From positions 124,001-188,000 of the forward strand of contig NC_008209.1 of NCBI RefSeq assembly GCF_000014045.1: 64,000 nt of DNA, given 5' to 3'. Every line of letters starts with the position of its first letter. Position 1 is the first letter of the stretch. Origin of the DNA: Roseobacter denitrificans OCh 114. GTDB taxonomy: Bacteria; Pseudomonadota; Alphaproteobacteria; Rhodobacterales; Rhodobacteraceae. Both the position numbers and the translations under genes were made by a program. Positions 38,209 to 46,509 of this stretch are shown piece by piece. The notes beneath the pieces are model-generated. The model searched no databases, had not been told where the DNA came from, and worked only from the letters and a program-made list of their open reading frames with translations.

Positions 38209-39546
38209 ATGCTTGATATACTAACGACACAGACAGCCCCCCAGCAGATGGGCAAGACGGCCCAAAACAAAAAGATCGAGAATGCAGATTCAAAAGAACA
38301 AGCATTCGACGAAGAATATGCCGCAACCGGCGATGATGTTGAAGGGACTGAACAGCAGCAAACCGACGAATCACAGGCCGCTGATCAACAATCAGCCGAT
38401 GAAGCGGAAACGAAGAGCAGTGATGACACCTCTCCGGATACCGCACCGGAGCCGAATGCGCAAAACAGTGATGTCACCGTAGAAGAGCAACCGGCCTTTG
38501 CCATTGCGCAAGGCAGCAAGGCGGCGAAAACGCCAGAGGCGGAAAGCAAGACATCCCCAACTGATTTAAGCAGTGCTAAACGCGCGAATATGCAAGAATC
38601 TGCGCCGACAATGCCAGCGGATGCGGCGCAACCGGCCCAAAAGCCGGGCGTGACAAAGACAGCGGTTTCAGCAACCTCGGCCGCAGAGGCTTTTGTGACG
38701 GCCAAGGCTGCTGAAAACGCGGCGCTGTCGGCTTCGCCGGGCATGGCAGGAAATGCTGAAAAAAGCGCGGTAGTGGACCCACAACCGCCACGCACATCGG
38801 TGTTGAAACAAGCGAATACAGCAACCGCTTTGGTGAGTGCTCCGATCTCCGGCGAGCAACCATCGGAGAAACTCAAGTCGTTGAAACTCAGTGACGAATT
38901 GGCAGCGCGCGCAGTATCGCTGCGTTCTGATTCTCAAGCGCAACCAGCGCCTCCGATGGTCTCCAGTCCTGCGCAAACCGCAAAATTGATGCCGCTGACA
39001 GCCCTTTCCAAGATCGACATCGGCAAGGAAAAAATGGCGTTGGATTCAACAAGCGCACTGAGTATCGAAGCGCTGAGTGCAGCTGAAACCCGCAGCGCGT
39101 CTTCTACTTCGACAACGCCGCTGAACCAGCTTTTAGCGCGTGCAGAAACGCCCACGGCGATTGCGCGGCAAATGGCAGAAGCCTTACAAAAACTGCCAGA
39201 CCGGCCCGTTGAAATTTCGCTGAATCCAAAAGAACTGGGTCGTGTTCGCATGAACATTTCCGCGGCCGAGGCTGGAATCACTGTAACCATTGTCACCGAA
39301 CGTCCGGAAACACTGGATTTGATGCGTCGCAACATTGATCAACTCGTCCGTGAGTTTCAGGCGATCGGGTACAACGACATAAATTTTGCATTCTCCGAAG
39401 GAGAAACACAGCAGGGTTTTGCTGAAACTTCGGACGAGCGAAACGGTGCGGCAGCCACACAGCTAGAGTTGTTGCAAGCGGAGGAGACCGCCGAGTCCAA
39501 CGACACAACCCTGAATGCGCAGACTGGCGTGGACATTCGACTTTAA
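38209..39546 (+). CDS. fliK: Flagellar hook-length control protein FliK
   Basis: FliK measures hook length and switches FlhB specificity. The 445-residue protein has a long low-complexity N-terminal and central part rich in Glu, Ala, Thr, Ser and Gln, and a conserved C-terminal Flg_hook domain (about 325-400; PVEISLNPKELGRVRMNISA, RRNIDQLVREFQAIGY). The ATG follows GGAGG. It is divergently arranged to flgJ-flgN-fliC and followed by flgD after 9 bp. Confidence 0.9.
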   Translation: MLDILTTQTAPQQMGKTAQNKKIENADSKEQAFDEEYAATGDDVEGTEQQQTDESQAADQQSADEAETKSSDDTSPDTAPEPNAQNSDVTVEEQPAFAIAQGSKAAKTPEAESKTSPTDLSSAKRANMQESAPTMPADAAQPAQKPGVTKTAVSATSAAEAFVTAKAAENAALSASPGMAGNAEKSAVVDPQPPRTSVLKQANTATALVSAPISGEQPSEKLKSLKLSDELAARAVSLRSDSQAQPAPPMVSSPAQTAKLMPLTALSKIDIGKEKMALDSTSALSIEALSAAETRSASSTSTTPLNQLLARAETPTAIARQMAEALQKLPDRPVEISLNPKELGRVRMNISAAEAGITVTIVTERPETLDLMRRNIDQLVREFQAIGYNDINFAFSEGETQQGFAETSDERNGAAATQLELLQAEETAESNDTTLNAQTGVDIRL

Positions 39547-39555
39547 GGATAAGAC

Positions 39556-40236
39556 ATGGATATTTTGAACGCTCAGGCAACACAGCCGACAAGACAACTC
39601 GGGACGGCACAGGCATCAAACAGCGCTGCTTTGTCTTCTGATTTTGAAACTTTTTTGAAAATGCTGACGGCACAGGCACGGTTTCAGGACCCTCTGGAGC
39701 CTATCGATTCCTCCGAATATGCGGCCCAATTGGCGCAGTTCTCGATGGTGGAACAGCAAGTGTTGTCAAATGATCTGCTTACCGAATTGGGCGCTCAACT
39801 CGGCTCAAACAGTATCGGCCAGATGGCTGCATGGATCGGCATGGAAGCGCGCACAACCGCGCCTGTGGCCTTTGACGGCTCGCCGATTACAGTGCTGCCA
39901 AAATCTGAAGCCGGTGCCGATGAAGCTTATCTGATTGCCTATGGACCGGACGGTTCCGAAGTGCAAAGGCAACAGGTCACACCCGGTACCGATCCGATCG
40001 AATGGCTCGGTTTGGATGATAATGGCGCGGCCTTGCCAATTGGAAACTACAGCTTTGTGGTCGAAAGTCGCGCAGTCGGTCAAACGATCGGGACGTCCCC
40101 TGCCGAGACATACAGCCGAATTACCGAAGCGCGACGCGAAGGCTCTGATACCGTATTCATACTGAATGGCGGATCACCTGTTTCTGCTGCGGATGTATCA
40201 GCGCTGCGCGAAGCGTCCTTGCAAAGCAGCACTTAA
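39556..40236 (+). CDS. flgD: Flagellar hook-capping protein FlgD
   Basis: FlgD is the scaffold cap for hook assembly. The 226-residue product has the conserved N-terminal region DFETFLKMLTAQARFQDPLEPIDSSEYAAQLAQFSMVEQQ and a beta-rich C-terminus (Ig/FlgD tudor-like). It follows fliK closely. Its stop overlaps the 3' end of the oppositely transcribed oxidoreductase by 4 bases, ending the flagellar part of the window. Confidence 0.93.
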   Translation: MDILNAQATQPTRQLGTAQASNSAALSSDFETFLKMLTAQARFQDPLEPIDSSEYAAQLAQFSMVEQQVLSNDLLTELGAQLGSNSIGQMAAWIGMEARTTAPVAFDGSPITVLPKSEAGADEAYLIAYGPDGSEVQRQQVTPGTDPIEWLGLDDNGAALPIGNYSFVVESRAVGQTIGTSPAETYSRITEARREGSDTVFILNGGSPVSAADVSALREASLQSST

Positions 40237-41570
40237 AAGCGGTCCTGCAGCATCAGCTGGCCATAGACCGGGGGCAGTAGCATGCGACGAACACGCCCCA
40301 ATGGGAATTTGGTCAGCGGCTTGGTCATTACTTCGGGGCATTCGCCAGTCGCGCGCCCAAGCACCATGTCCGCGACCAGCTTGCCAGCGTAACTGCCCAT
40401 CGCAACGCCGTTTCCATGATAGCACATGGCCGTCCAGATACCGTTTGAAGCAGGTATTTCCCCGACGAACGGCAGCTTTTTTCTCGCCAGACTTACCATT
40501 CCGGACCACATATTCGAAATTTCAACGGTGGACCAAGCCGGGAACATCTTGCGAAAGTCCGCTTGGGTTCTTTGTCGCGCTTTCATTTCGGCACGTGGAC
40601 CTGAACGTATAGCACCACGCATGCCAAACAAAAAACGCCGGTCTGGCATCAAACGGAAGTAATGCAGCAGGTTCTGCGAATCATACCCCATCTGCTCCGT
40701 CGTCCAGCCTTGAGCATCAAGTTCGGCGTTACTCAAAGGCCGCGTTACGAGAACGGTCGATTGTACCGGCATGAAGCGGCTCGCCAACCAGATTGGTATG
40801 TCTTCGGATGAGTACCCATTGGTTGCGACGATTACCTGTTGCGCGTTCACGACGCCTTGCGGGCATTTCAACGCGTGGCCATGGCCATTGCGGGCAACCC
40901 CCAGAACTGGCGAGGCGGCAAAAAGATCTGCACCAGCATCGATAGCCGCCAAAGCAAAGCCAGCAAGCAACTTGCGCGGGTTCAGCCCGAATCCAATAGG
41001 TATCGACAAAGCCCCGAAAAACGCCGGACCGCCGGTCATACCCAAGCCGGCGAGGTCTGATTGATCAATAACTGTTGCTTCAACCCCATAGTTTTCGTGC
41101 GTCCGCTTTGCCATTTTGGCAAGCCCTGCCATATCCTTGGGGCGACACGCGAATTCGGTTTCGCCTTTGGAGTGGCGATCAACATCAAGGCCCAGACGGT
41201 TGATCGTCTCCTCCACAAAAAGGACTGCCGCCTTTTCGGCGTTTCGAAACCCCAACCGCGCATCGCGGCCATATCTGGAGTCAAGCGCGTCATCACCGGC
41301 GATGCCGCCACCCAGACAACAAAACCCACCATTACGACCAGAGGCACCCCATCCGATATCCTGCGCCTCCAGCAGGGTAACTTTGACACCTTGCGTCGCC
41401 AAATGCAGCGCCGCGGACAGACCAGTAAACCCGCCGCCGATGATCGCGACATCAACGCTCAGGTCACCCTGCAGCGCATTGAGCTTTGGCAGATCACAGG
41501 TTTCGTCCCACCAGCATCCCGCACGTGGCCCTGCGCCATAGGCATATGCACTAAGAATTCGTTGCATCAC
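40233..41570 (-). CDS. FAD-dependent oxidoreductase, DadA/PuuB-like
   Basis: A glycine-oxidase/DAO-family flavoenzyme of 445 residues: FAD motif VDVAIIGGGFTGLSAALHLA (about residues 38-57), GWGASGRNGGFCCLGGG, and the C-terminal GIWTAMCYHGNGVAMGSYAG. Family members oxidise amino acids or gamma-glutamyl-polyamines. Its ATG overlaps the permease stop by 4 bases, as the last gene of the polyamine transporter operon, so gamma-glutamylputrescine or a related amine is the most likely substrate; this is inferred. Confidence 0.85.
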   Translation of the reverse strand: MMQRILSAYAYGAGPRAGCWWDETCDLPKLNALQGDLSVDVAIIGGGFTGLSAALHLATQGVKVTLLEAQDIGWGASGRNGGFCCLGGGIAGDDALDSRYGRDARLGFRNAEKAAVLFVEETINRLGLDVDRHSKGETEFACRPKDMAGLAKMAKRTHENYGVEATVIDQSDLAGLGMTGGPAFFGALSIPIGFGLNPRKLLAGFALAAIDAGADLFAASPVLGVARNGHGHALKCPQGVVNAQQVIVATNGYSSEDIPIWLASRFMPVQSTVLVTRPLSNAELDAQGWTTEQMGYDSQNLLHYFRLMPDRRFLFGMRGAIRSGPRAEMKARQRTQADFRKMFPAWSTVEISNMWSGMVSLARKKLPFVGEIPASNGIWTAMCYHGNGVAMGSYAGKLVADMVLGRATGECPEVMTKPLTKFPLGRVRRMLLPPVYGQLMLQDRF

Positions 41571-42385
41571 GTTTGGGCGGCGGCGGCGCGTTCATCATTC
41601 TGCTGGCGGACCATATTGCGTTTTGAAACCAACGATGCCACCACGACGCCAACCGTGACGATCGCAATCATGATTGTCGAAAGCGCGTTGATTTCAGGGG
41701 ATACGCCAAGGCGCACCGCAGAAAAAATCTTGATCGGAAGGGTTGTTGCGGACGGCCCGGCGGTGAAGGACGCAATGACGAGGTCATCAAGGCTGAGCGT
41801 GAAGGCCAGCAACCATCCTGAAATGACGGCGGGGGCAATAATCGGCAGCGTCACAAGACGGAAGGCGTCAAAGGGTGAACAGCCCAGATCCAGCGCGGCT
41901 TCTTCCAGTGAACGGTCAAAAGTCAGCAGCCGCGACGAGACCACGACCGAGACAAAGCACATTGAAAAGGTAGTATGCGCCAACACAATCGTCAGAACGC
42001 CGCGGTCCAGACCGATGCCAATGAACAGCAGCAAGAGCGACAACCCGGTGATCACTTCGGGCATGACAAGCGGCGCATAGATCATCCCCGAAAACAGCGT
42101 CCGGCCCAGGAACCGCCCGCCCCGCACCAGCACATAGGCCGCCATTGTGCCCAGAATTGTGGCCAGGGTTGAGGAGAGGACCGCGACCTTTATCGTGACC
42201 CATGCCGCATCCAGAAAAGCCTCGTTCTGAAGCAACTCGCCGTACCATTTCGTCGAAAACCCGGCCCATACCGTGACCAGTTTGCTCTCGTTGAATGAGA
42301 ATATGATGAGGATCAGCATCGGCAGATACAAAAACGCAAACCCCAGCGTCAGCGACGTGACATTGAACCAACTGAGCCTGTTCAT
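41567..42385 (-). CDS. Polyamine ABC transporter permease (PotC/PotI-like)
   Basis: The 272-residue inner-membrane permease has six predicted helices and the EAA loop EEAALDLGCSPFDAFRLVTLPIIAPAVISG that contacts the ATPase. It overlaps the first permease and the oxidoreductase by 4 bases each. With the PotF-like binding protein, PotA-like ATPase and PotB-like permease it forms a complete importer for putrescine or spermidine. Confidence 0.9.
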   Translation of the reverse strand: MNRLSWFNVTSLTLGFAFLYLPMLILIIFSFNESKLVTVWAGFSTKWYGELLQNEAFLDAAWVTIKVAVLSSTLATILGTMAAYVLVRGGRFLGRTLFSGMIYAPLVMPEVITGLSLLLLFIGIGLDRGVLTIVLAHTTFSMCFVSVVVSSRLLTFDRSLEEAALDLGCSPFDAFRLVTLPIIAPAVISGWLLAFTLSLDDLVIASFTAGPSATTLPIKIFSAVRLGVSPEINALSTIMIAIVTVGVVVASLVSKRNMVRQQNDERAAAAQT

Positions 42386-43257
42386 GACTCTTCCTCCGCC
42401 TGTCGCTGTTGATTGCGCTGAAACAGAACGATTGGAATGATCAGGATCAACAGCAAAACGATGGCGACAGCGCTGGCCACCGGCCAGTCGCGGTTGTTAA
42501 AGAACTCTTCCCAAAGAACCTTGCCGATCATCAGGGTGCCTGACCCGCCAAGCAAGGACGGGATGACAAATTCACCCAAGGCGGGGATGAACACGAGGAA
42601 ACTGCCGGCGATGATGCCGTTTTTCGACAGCGGGATCGTGACCAGCCAAAACGCCTGAAGACGTGAGCAGCCAAGGTCCTCCGCAGCCTCGATCAGCGAG
42701 CCATCCAACCGATCCAGCGCCGCGTAGATCGGCAGGATCATGAACGGCAGGTAGGTGTAGACGATGCCGATATACACTGCCGTGTTGGTGTTCAGGATTG
42801 TCAGGGGCTGACCGATCATCCCCGTCCAGAGCAGGAATTGATTAAGAAACCCCTCCTGGCTGAGGATACCCATCCAAGCGTAAACGCGAATCAGAAAGGA
42901 TGTCCAGAAAGGCAGAATGACCAGCATCATCAACGTCGCGCGCCACTCCGCGGGCGCGCGCGCCATGCCATAGGCGATTGGATAGCCCACGCACAGCGTC
43001 ATGAAAGTCGACAGAACCGCGATCTGGAGCGAGCTGAGGTACGCTTTCCAATACAGATCATCCGACGCGAGGAATGCGAAGTTCTCAAAATCCAACCCTG
43101 CGATGAACGCCGAGAATCCGTCTTTGAGTGTCGGCGTATAAGGCGGGATCGCGAGAGCAATGTCCGAAAGAGAAATTTTGAAGACGATACCGAAAGGCAC
43201 AAGAAACAGCGCAAACAACCACGCGTAGGGGATGGCGATTAGAAAAAGGCGCTGCAT
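42382..43257 (-). CDS. Polyamine ABC transporter permease (PotB/PotH-like)
   Basis: The 291-residue permease has six membrane helices, the EAA motif IEAAEDLGCSRLQAFWLVTIPLS and a conserved start MQRLFLIAIPYAWLFALFLVP. The start at 43257 is fixed by GGGAGG upstream; the longer open frame back to 43545 lies over potA and is not used. It overlaps the second permease by 4 bases. Confidence 0.9.
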   Translation of the reverse strand: MQRLFLIAIPYAWLFALFLVPFGIVFKISLSDIALAIPPYTPTLKDGFSAFIAGLDFENFAFLASDDLYWKAYLSSLQIAVLSTFMTLCVGYPIAYGMARAPAEWRATLMMLVILPFWTSFLIRVYAWMGILSQEGFLNQFLLWTGMIGQPLTILNTNTAVYIGIVYTYLPFMILPIYAALDRLDGSLIEAAEDLGCSRLQAFWLVTIPLSKNGIIAGSFLVFIPALGEFVIPSLLGGSGTLMIGKVLWEEFFNNRDWPVASAVAIVLLLILIIPIVLFQRNQQRQAEEES

Positions 43258-43294
43258 GATTAGGAACCTCCCCGTGGTATGCCGGGTGCGTGTC

Positions 43295-44422
43295 TCATTC
43301 CGGCAGGAGTACGCCGGCAGTCGACGTCCAGCTGAGCCACACCGTGTCTTCCCAGGTGTAGCTGCGCCGCGAGACGCGCCGGGTGTTTGCCGTCTGCGCC
43401 TTGATGATTTGCCCACCCGGCAATGCCACGTGGTAGGTGGACAAGTTACCGAGGTATGCGATGTCCAGAATTTTGCCCTGCACCGCGTTTTCTGCAGCCT
43501 CTGGCCGCTCCGCGTGAATGCCGACTTTCTCCGGGCGCAGCGCAAGGTGGCAGGGTTGCCCCTCGGAAAAAGGTCTGCTTGAGGTGGCGAGGAAAGGGGC
43601 GTTCCCCTCTGCCCAGTCGATGTGAAACTGTTCGTCCCCTATGGCGCGCGCCGTTCCGGAGATGATGTTCACCTCCCCAATGAAATCAGCCACATAGAGG
43701 CTGTTGGGCGCTTCATATATCCGCTCTGGCGTCTCAACCTGCATGATGCGCCCTTCATCCATCACCGCGACGCGGCTGGCGACGGTCATGGCCTCTTCCT
43801 GGTCATGCGTGACGATGACAAAAGTCGTGCCGGTTTTTTCCTGTATGTCCATCAGTTCAAACTGCGTCGCCTGACGCAATTTGGCGTCCAGCGCCCCAAG
43901 CGGTTCGTCCAGCAAAAGCAGCTTGGGGGCCTTGGCAAGGCTGCGCGCAAGGGCCACGCGTTGACGCTGCCCGCCTGAAATCTGATGTGGCTTGCGTCTT
44001 GCGAATTTCTCCAGCCGTGTCAGTTTGAGCATCTCCGAAACACGTGCATCCAGCGCATCACCCGATACCTTGTCACGGCGCAGGCCAAAGGCGATGTTTT
44101 CATACACACTGAGGTGCGGAAAAAGCGCATAGGACTGGAACATCATGTTCACGGCGCGTTTGTTGGGCGGCAGGGGTGCAATGTCCGCCCCGGCCAGTTC
44201 GATCACGCCGGATGTCGGCGTTTCGAAGCCGGCCAACATGCGCATCATCGTCGTCTTGCCGCAGCCCGACGGCCCCAGAAGGGCAAAGAATTCTTTCTCA
44301 AAAATATCGAGCGTCAGATCGTCAATCGCCGTAAAGCTGCCGAACTGCTTTGTCACCGATTTGAACCGGATCAATGGTTTCTGCGTTGGATCGCTCCAAG
44401 GTTCAAAAACGGCTTGGTTCAC
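43295..44422 (-). CDS. potA: Polyamine ABC transporter ATP-binding protein (PotA/PotG-like)
   Basis: The 375-residue ATPase powers polyamine import. Visible motifs are Walker A GPSGCGKTTMM, Q-loop FQSYALFPH, signature ISGGQRQRVALARSL and Walker B LLLLDEPLGALD, followed by a TOBE-type regulatory domain (about 285-375). It sits between the binding-protein gene and the permeases; a bidirectional hairpin separates it from the former. Confidence 0.92.
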   Translation of the reverse strand: MNQAVFEPWSDPTQKPLIRFKSVTKQFGSFTAIDDLTLDIFEKEFFALLGPSGCGKTTMMRMLAGFETPTSGVIELAGADIAPLPPNKRAVNMMFQSYALFPHLSVYENIAFGLRRDKVSGDALDARVSEMLKLTRLEKFARRKPHQISGGQRQRVALARSLAKAPKLLLLDEPLGALDAKLRQATQFELMDIQEKTGTTFVIVTHDQEEAMTVASRVAVMDEGRIMQVETPERIYEAPNSLYVADFIGEVNIISGTARAIGDEQFHIDWAEGNAPFLATSSRPFSEGQPCHLALRPEKVGIHAERPEAAENAVQGKILDIAYLGNLSTYHVALPGGQIIKAQTANTRRVSRRSYTWEDTVWLSWTSTAGVLLPE

Positions 44423-44461
44423 GGCTTGTCCTTACTTGGGCCCCAAGGGTCAGGCAGATTG

Positions 44462-44489
44462 AAAAGGCGGCACAATTGCGCCGCCTTTT
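44462..44489. terminator. Bidirectional hairpin terminator between potF-like and potA-like genes
   Basis: AAAAGGCGGC and GCCGCCTTTT form a perfect 10-bp stem with an 8-base loop; the flanking A/T runs make it an intrinsic-terminator shape in either direction. It lies 12 bp after the binding-protein stop and before potA, so it probably trims most transcripts, leaving binding protein in excess over the membrane parts. Confidence 0.8.
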
Positions 44490-44501
44490 AGGGTTAGATG
44501 A

Positions 44502-45584
44502 TCAGGTTCCGGATTTAACTCTGGTCCACATCCGCGTGACGACCCGCTGCACTTTTGCCGGGTAGGGCGTGACTGTGAACAGGTTTTCCAGGGTCGCTTC
44601 ATCTGGGTAGACTGCGGTATCGTTGATGACATCATCAACCAGAAACGGCTTGGAGGCTGCGTTGCCGTTCGCGTAATACACATAGTTTGACGCCGCCGCG
44701 ATATTCTCCGCATCCATGATGAAGTTCAGGAAGGCATGCGCGCCTTCAGGGTTCGGCGCATCCGTTGGAATGGCCATCTGGTCAAACCACATCAGCGCCC
44801 CTTCGGTCGGGGCATTGTAGACGATTTCAACACCGTTGTCCGCTTCGGCCGCGCGGTCACGCGATTGCAGGATATCACCGGACCAGCCGAACGCGACGCA
44901 GATGTCACCGTTTGCCAGCGCGTTGATGTATTCGGAACTGTGGAACTTTTGAACGTAGGGGCGGATCGCCGCTAACACAGCCTCGGCCTTGGCGATGACG
45001 TCCGGGTCATGGCTGTCGGGGTCTTCGCCGATGTACTTCAGAGCCGCCGGGATCATTTCAGTCGGTGCATCAAGGAAGTGAACGCCGCATTCCGACAGTT
45101 TTTCCATGCTGGCGGGGTCAAAAATCAGGCTGAGTGAGGCAACCGGTGCGTCCGCGCCCAGAATTTCCTGAACCTTGTTGATGTTGGCGCCAATGCCCGT
45201 GGTGCCCCACATGTAATTGATCGAATACGCGTTGCCGGGGTCATATTGTTCGGTCCGCGCTTTCACCACATCCCACATGTTTTCCAGGTTGGGCAGCTTG
45301 GACTGGTCGAGTTTCTGAAACGCGCCCGCCGAGATCTGCCGCTGCAGGAAGGTGCCGGTCGGTACAACCACGTCGTAGCCGGAACCGCCGGCCAGCATCT
45401 TGGTCTCAAGGACTTCGTTGCTGTCAAACACGTCGTAGATCAGATTGATGCCGGTTTCTTCTTCAAACTTTTCAAGAAGCGATTCGTCGATGTAATCGGA
45501 CCAGTTGTAAACGCGTACTTCATCGGCAAGCACTGTCGTGGCACACAGCGCGACCACGGCGCTGGTGATCATTAGCTTGTTCAT
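44502..45584 (-). CDS. potF: Periplasmic polyamine-binding protein (PotF/SpuD-like)
   Basis: The 360-residue binding protein has a signal peptide (about 1-20, cut after VLA) and the family start DEVRVYNWSDYIDESLLEKFEEETG. Motifs such as YDVVVPTGTFLQRQISAGAFQKLD and INYMWGTTGIGAN are typical of putrescine/spermidine-binding proteins. It is the first gene of the minus-strand operon, divergent from a GntR regulator. The exact polyamine cannot be told from sequence alone. Confidence 0.92.
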   Translation of the reverse strand: MNKLMITSAVVALCATTVLADEVRVYNWSDYIDESLLEKFEEETGINLIYDVFDSNEVLETKMLAGGSGYDVVVPTGTFLQRQISAGAFQKLDQSKLPNLENMWDVVKARTEQYDPGNAYSINYMWGTTGIGANINKVQEILGADAPVASLSLIFDPASMEKLSECGVHFLDAPTEMIPAALKYIGEDPDSHDPDVIAKAEAVLAAIRPYVQKFHSSEYINALANGDICVAFGWSGDILQSRDRAAEADNGVEIVYNAPTEGALMWFDQMAIPTDAPNPEGAHAFLNFIMDAENIAAASNYVYYANGNAASKPFLVDDVINDTAVYPDEATLENLFTVTPYPAKVQRVVTRMWTRVKSGT

Positions 45585-45627
45585 TGCATTCTCCCTTTGA
45601 TGCGGCCGGGTTTTTCCCGATTACACA

Positions 45628-45639
45628 TAATTTGATCAA
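45628..45639. promoter_or_regulatory. Candidate GntR operator, site 1
   Basis: TAATTTGATCAA contains the palindrome TTGATCAA and lies between the divergent potF-like and gntR genes. The same TAATTTGATCA recurs before the aminotransferase gene at 46449. Short palindromes with T/A-rich flanks are normal for GntR/FCD regulators. Confidence 0.6.
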
Positions 45640-45772
45640 GTTTTGCCCAACTCGGCAAGATACATTATGCTTTCATGCGAGATGAGCTTGTGCAAGCGAT
45701 GCATGTTTTGCACAAACAAAGGAAGACACAGTTGCGCTGGCGCTGCTTGAAAAAAAGGCAAAAGGACGTCTT

Positions 45773-46432
45773 ATGGAATACGTAAAACTCCCGGCGCATC
45801 AATCCGTTTATGAGGATATCCGCGACCAGATCCTTTTTGGTGACATGGCGCCGGGGCAGCCGGTGACCATCCAGGGGCTGGCTGATACACTCAAGGCGGG
45901 TATGACACCAGTGCGTGAGGCCATACGCAGGCTGACTTCTGACGGGGCGTTGAACATGACTGGCAATCGACGTGTGAGCGTGCCGGTTATCACGCACACA
46001 TGCCTTGAAGAGCTTGAATTCATGCGAAAAACGCTGGAACCAGAACTGGCTTTCCGCGCTGTTTCGAAAATTACGGATGCTGCGAAAGAGATGCTTCATG
46101 CCCATGACGACGCGCTGAATTCAGCCATCTCGCAGGGCGATATCAAAGGGTATCTGACGCATAATTACCACTTTCATGCGATCCTGTACCAAGCGGCACA
46201 GGCCCCCATCATGACCGCCACAGTGGATCGACTGTGGTTGCGGTTCGGACCTTCCTTACGGGTTGTGTGTGGTCGGCATGGCACCATGAACCTGCCTGAT
46301 AAACACGCAGATCTGCTTGCCGCATTGGACAGCAAAGACGCCAGATGCGTCCGTGAAGCGATGGCTGAGGACGTCCATCAGGGCATCATTCAAATCCGGG
46401 AAGCTCTTGATGCGACAATGAAACCGGATTGA
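45773..46432 (+). CDS. GntR-family (FCD) transcriptional regulator
   Basis: The 219-residue regulator has an N-terminal winged helix (VYEDIRDQILFGDMAPGQPV, GMTPVREAIRRLTSDGAL) and a C-terminal FCD helical sensor with likely metal/ligand histidines in NYHFHAILY, DKHADLLAAL and AEDVHQG. It is divergent from the polyamine transporter and precedes the aminotransferase, so it most likely controls both in response to a polyamine or breakdown product. The operator motif pair supports this. Confidence 0.87.
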   Translation: MEYVKLPAHQSVYEDIRDQILFGDMAPGQPVTIQGLADTLKAGMTPVREAIRRLTSDGALNMTGNRRVSVPVITHTCLEELEFMRKTLEPELAFRAVSKITDAAKEMLHAHDDALNSAISQGDIKGYLTHNYHFHAILYQAAQAPIMTATVDRLWLRFGPSLRVVCGRHGTMNLPDKHADLLAALDSKDARCVREAMAEDVHQGIIQIREALDATMKPD

Positions 46433-46448
46433 TTCGATTGACTCCTCG

Positions 46449-46460
46449 TAATTTGATCAT
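46449..46460. promoter_or_regulatory. Candidate GntR operator, site 2
   Basis: TAATTTGATCAT repeats 11 of 12 bases of site 1 (45628). It lies 49 bp before the aminotransferase ATG, in the short gap after gntR, a position suited to repression. Confidence 0.6.
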
Positions 46461-46509
46461 ATTCTGAAATCGAAACCCTATTGTACATTTCAACAAAGGC
46501 AGGTGCCCT

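Noticed and set aside
43258..43545. N-terminal extension of the PotB-like permease
   Set aside because: The extra 96 codons overlap potA, are Arg/Thr-rich and lack a ribosome site; a good GGGAGG lies before the ATG at 43257.
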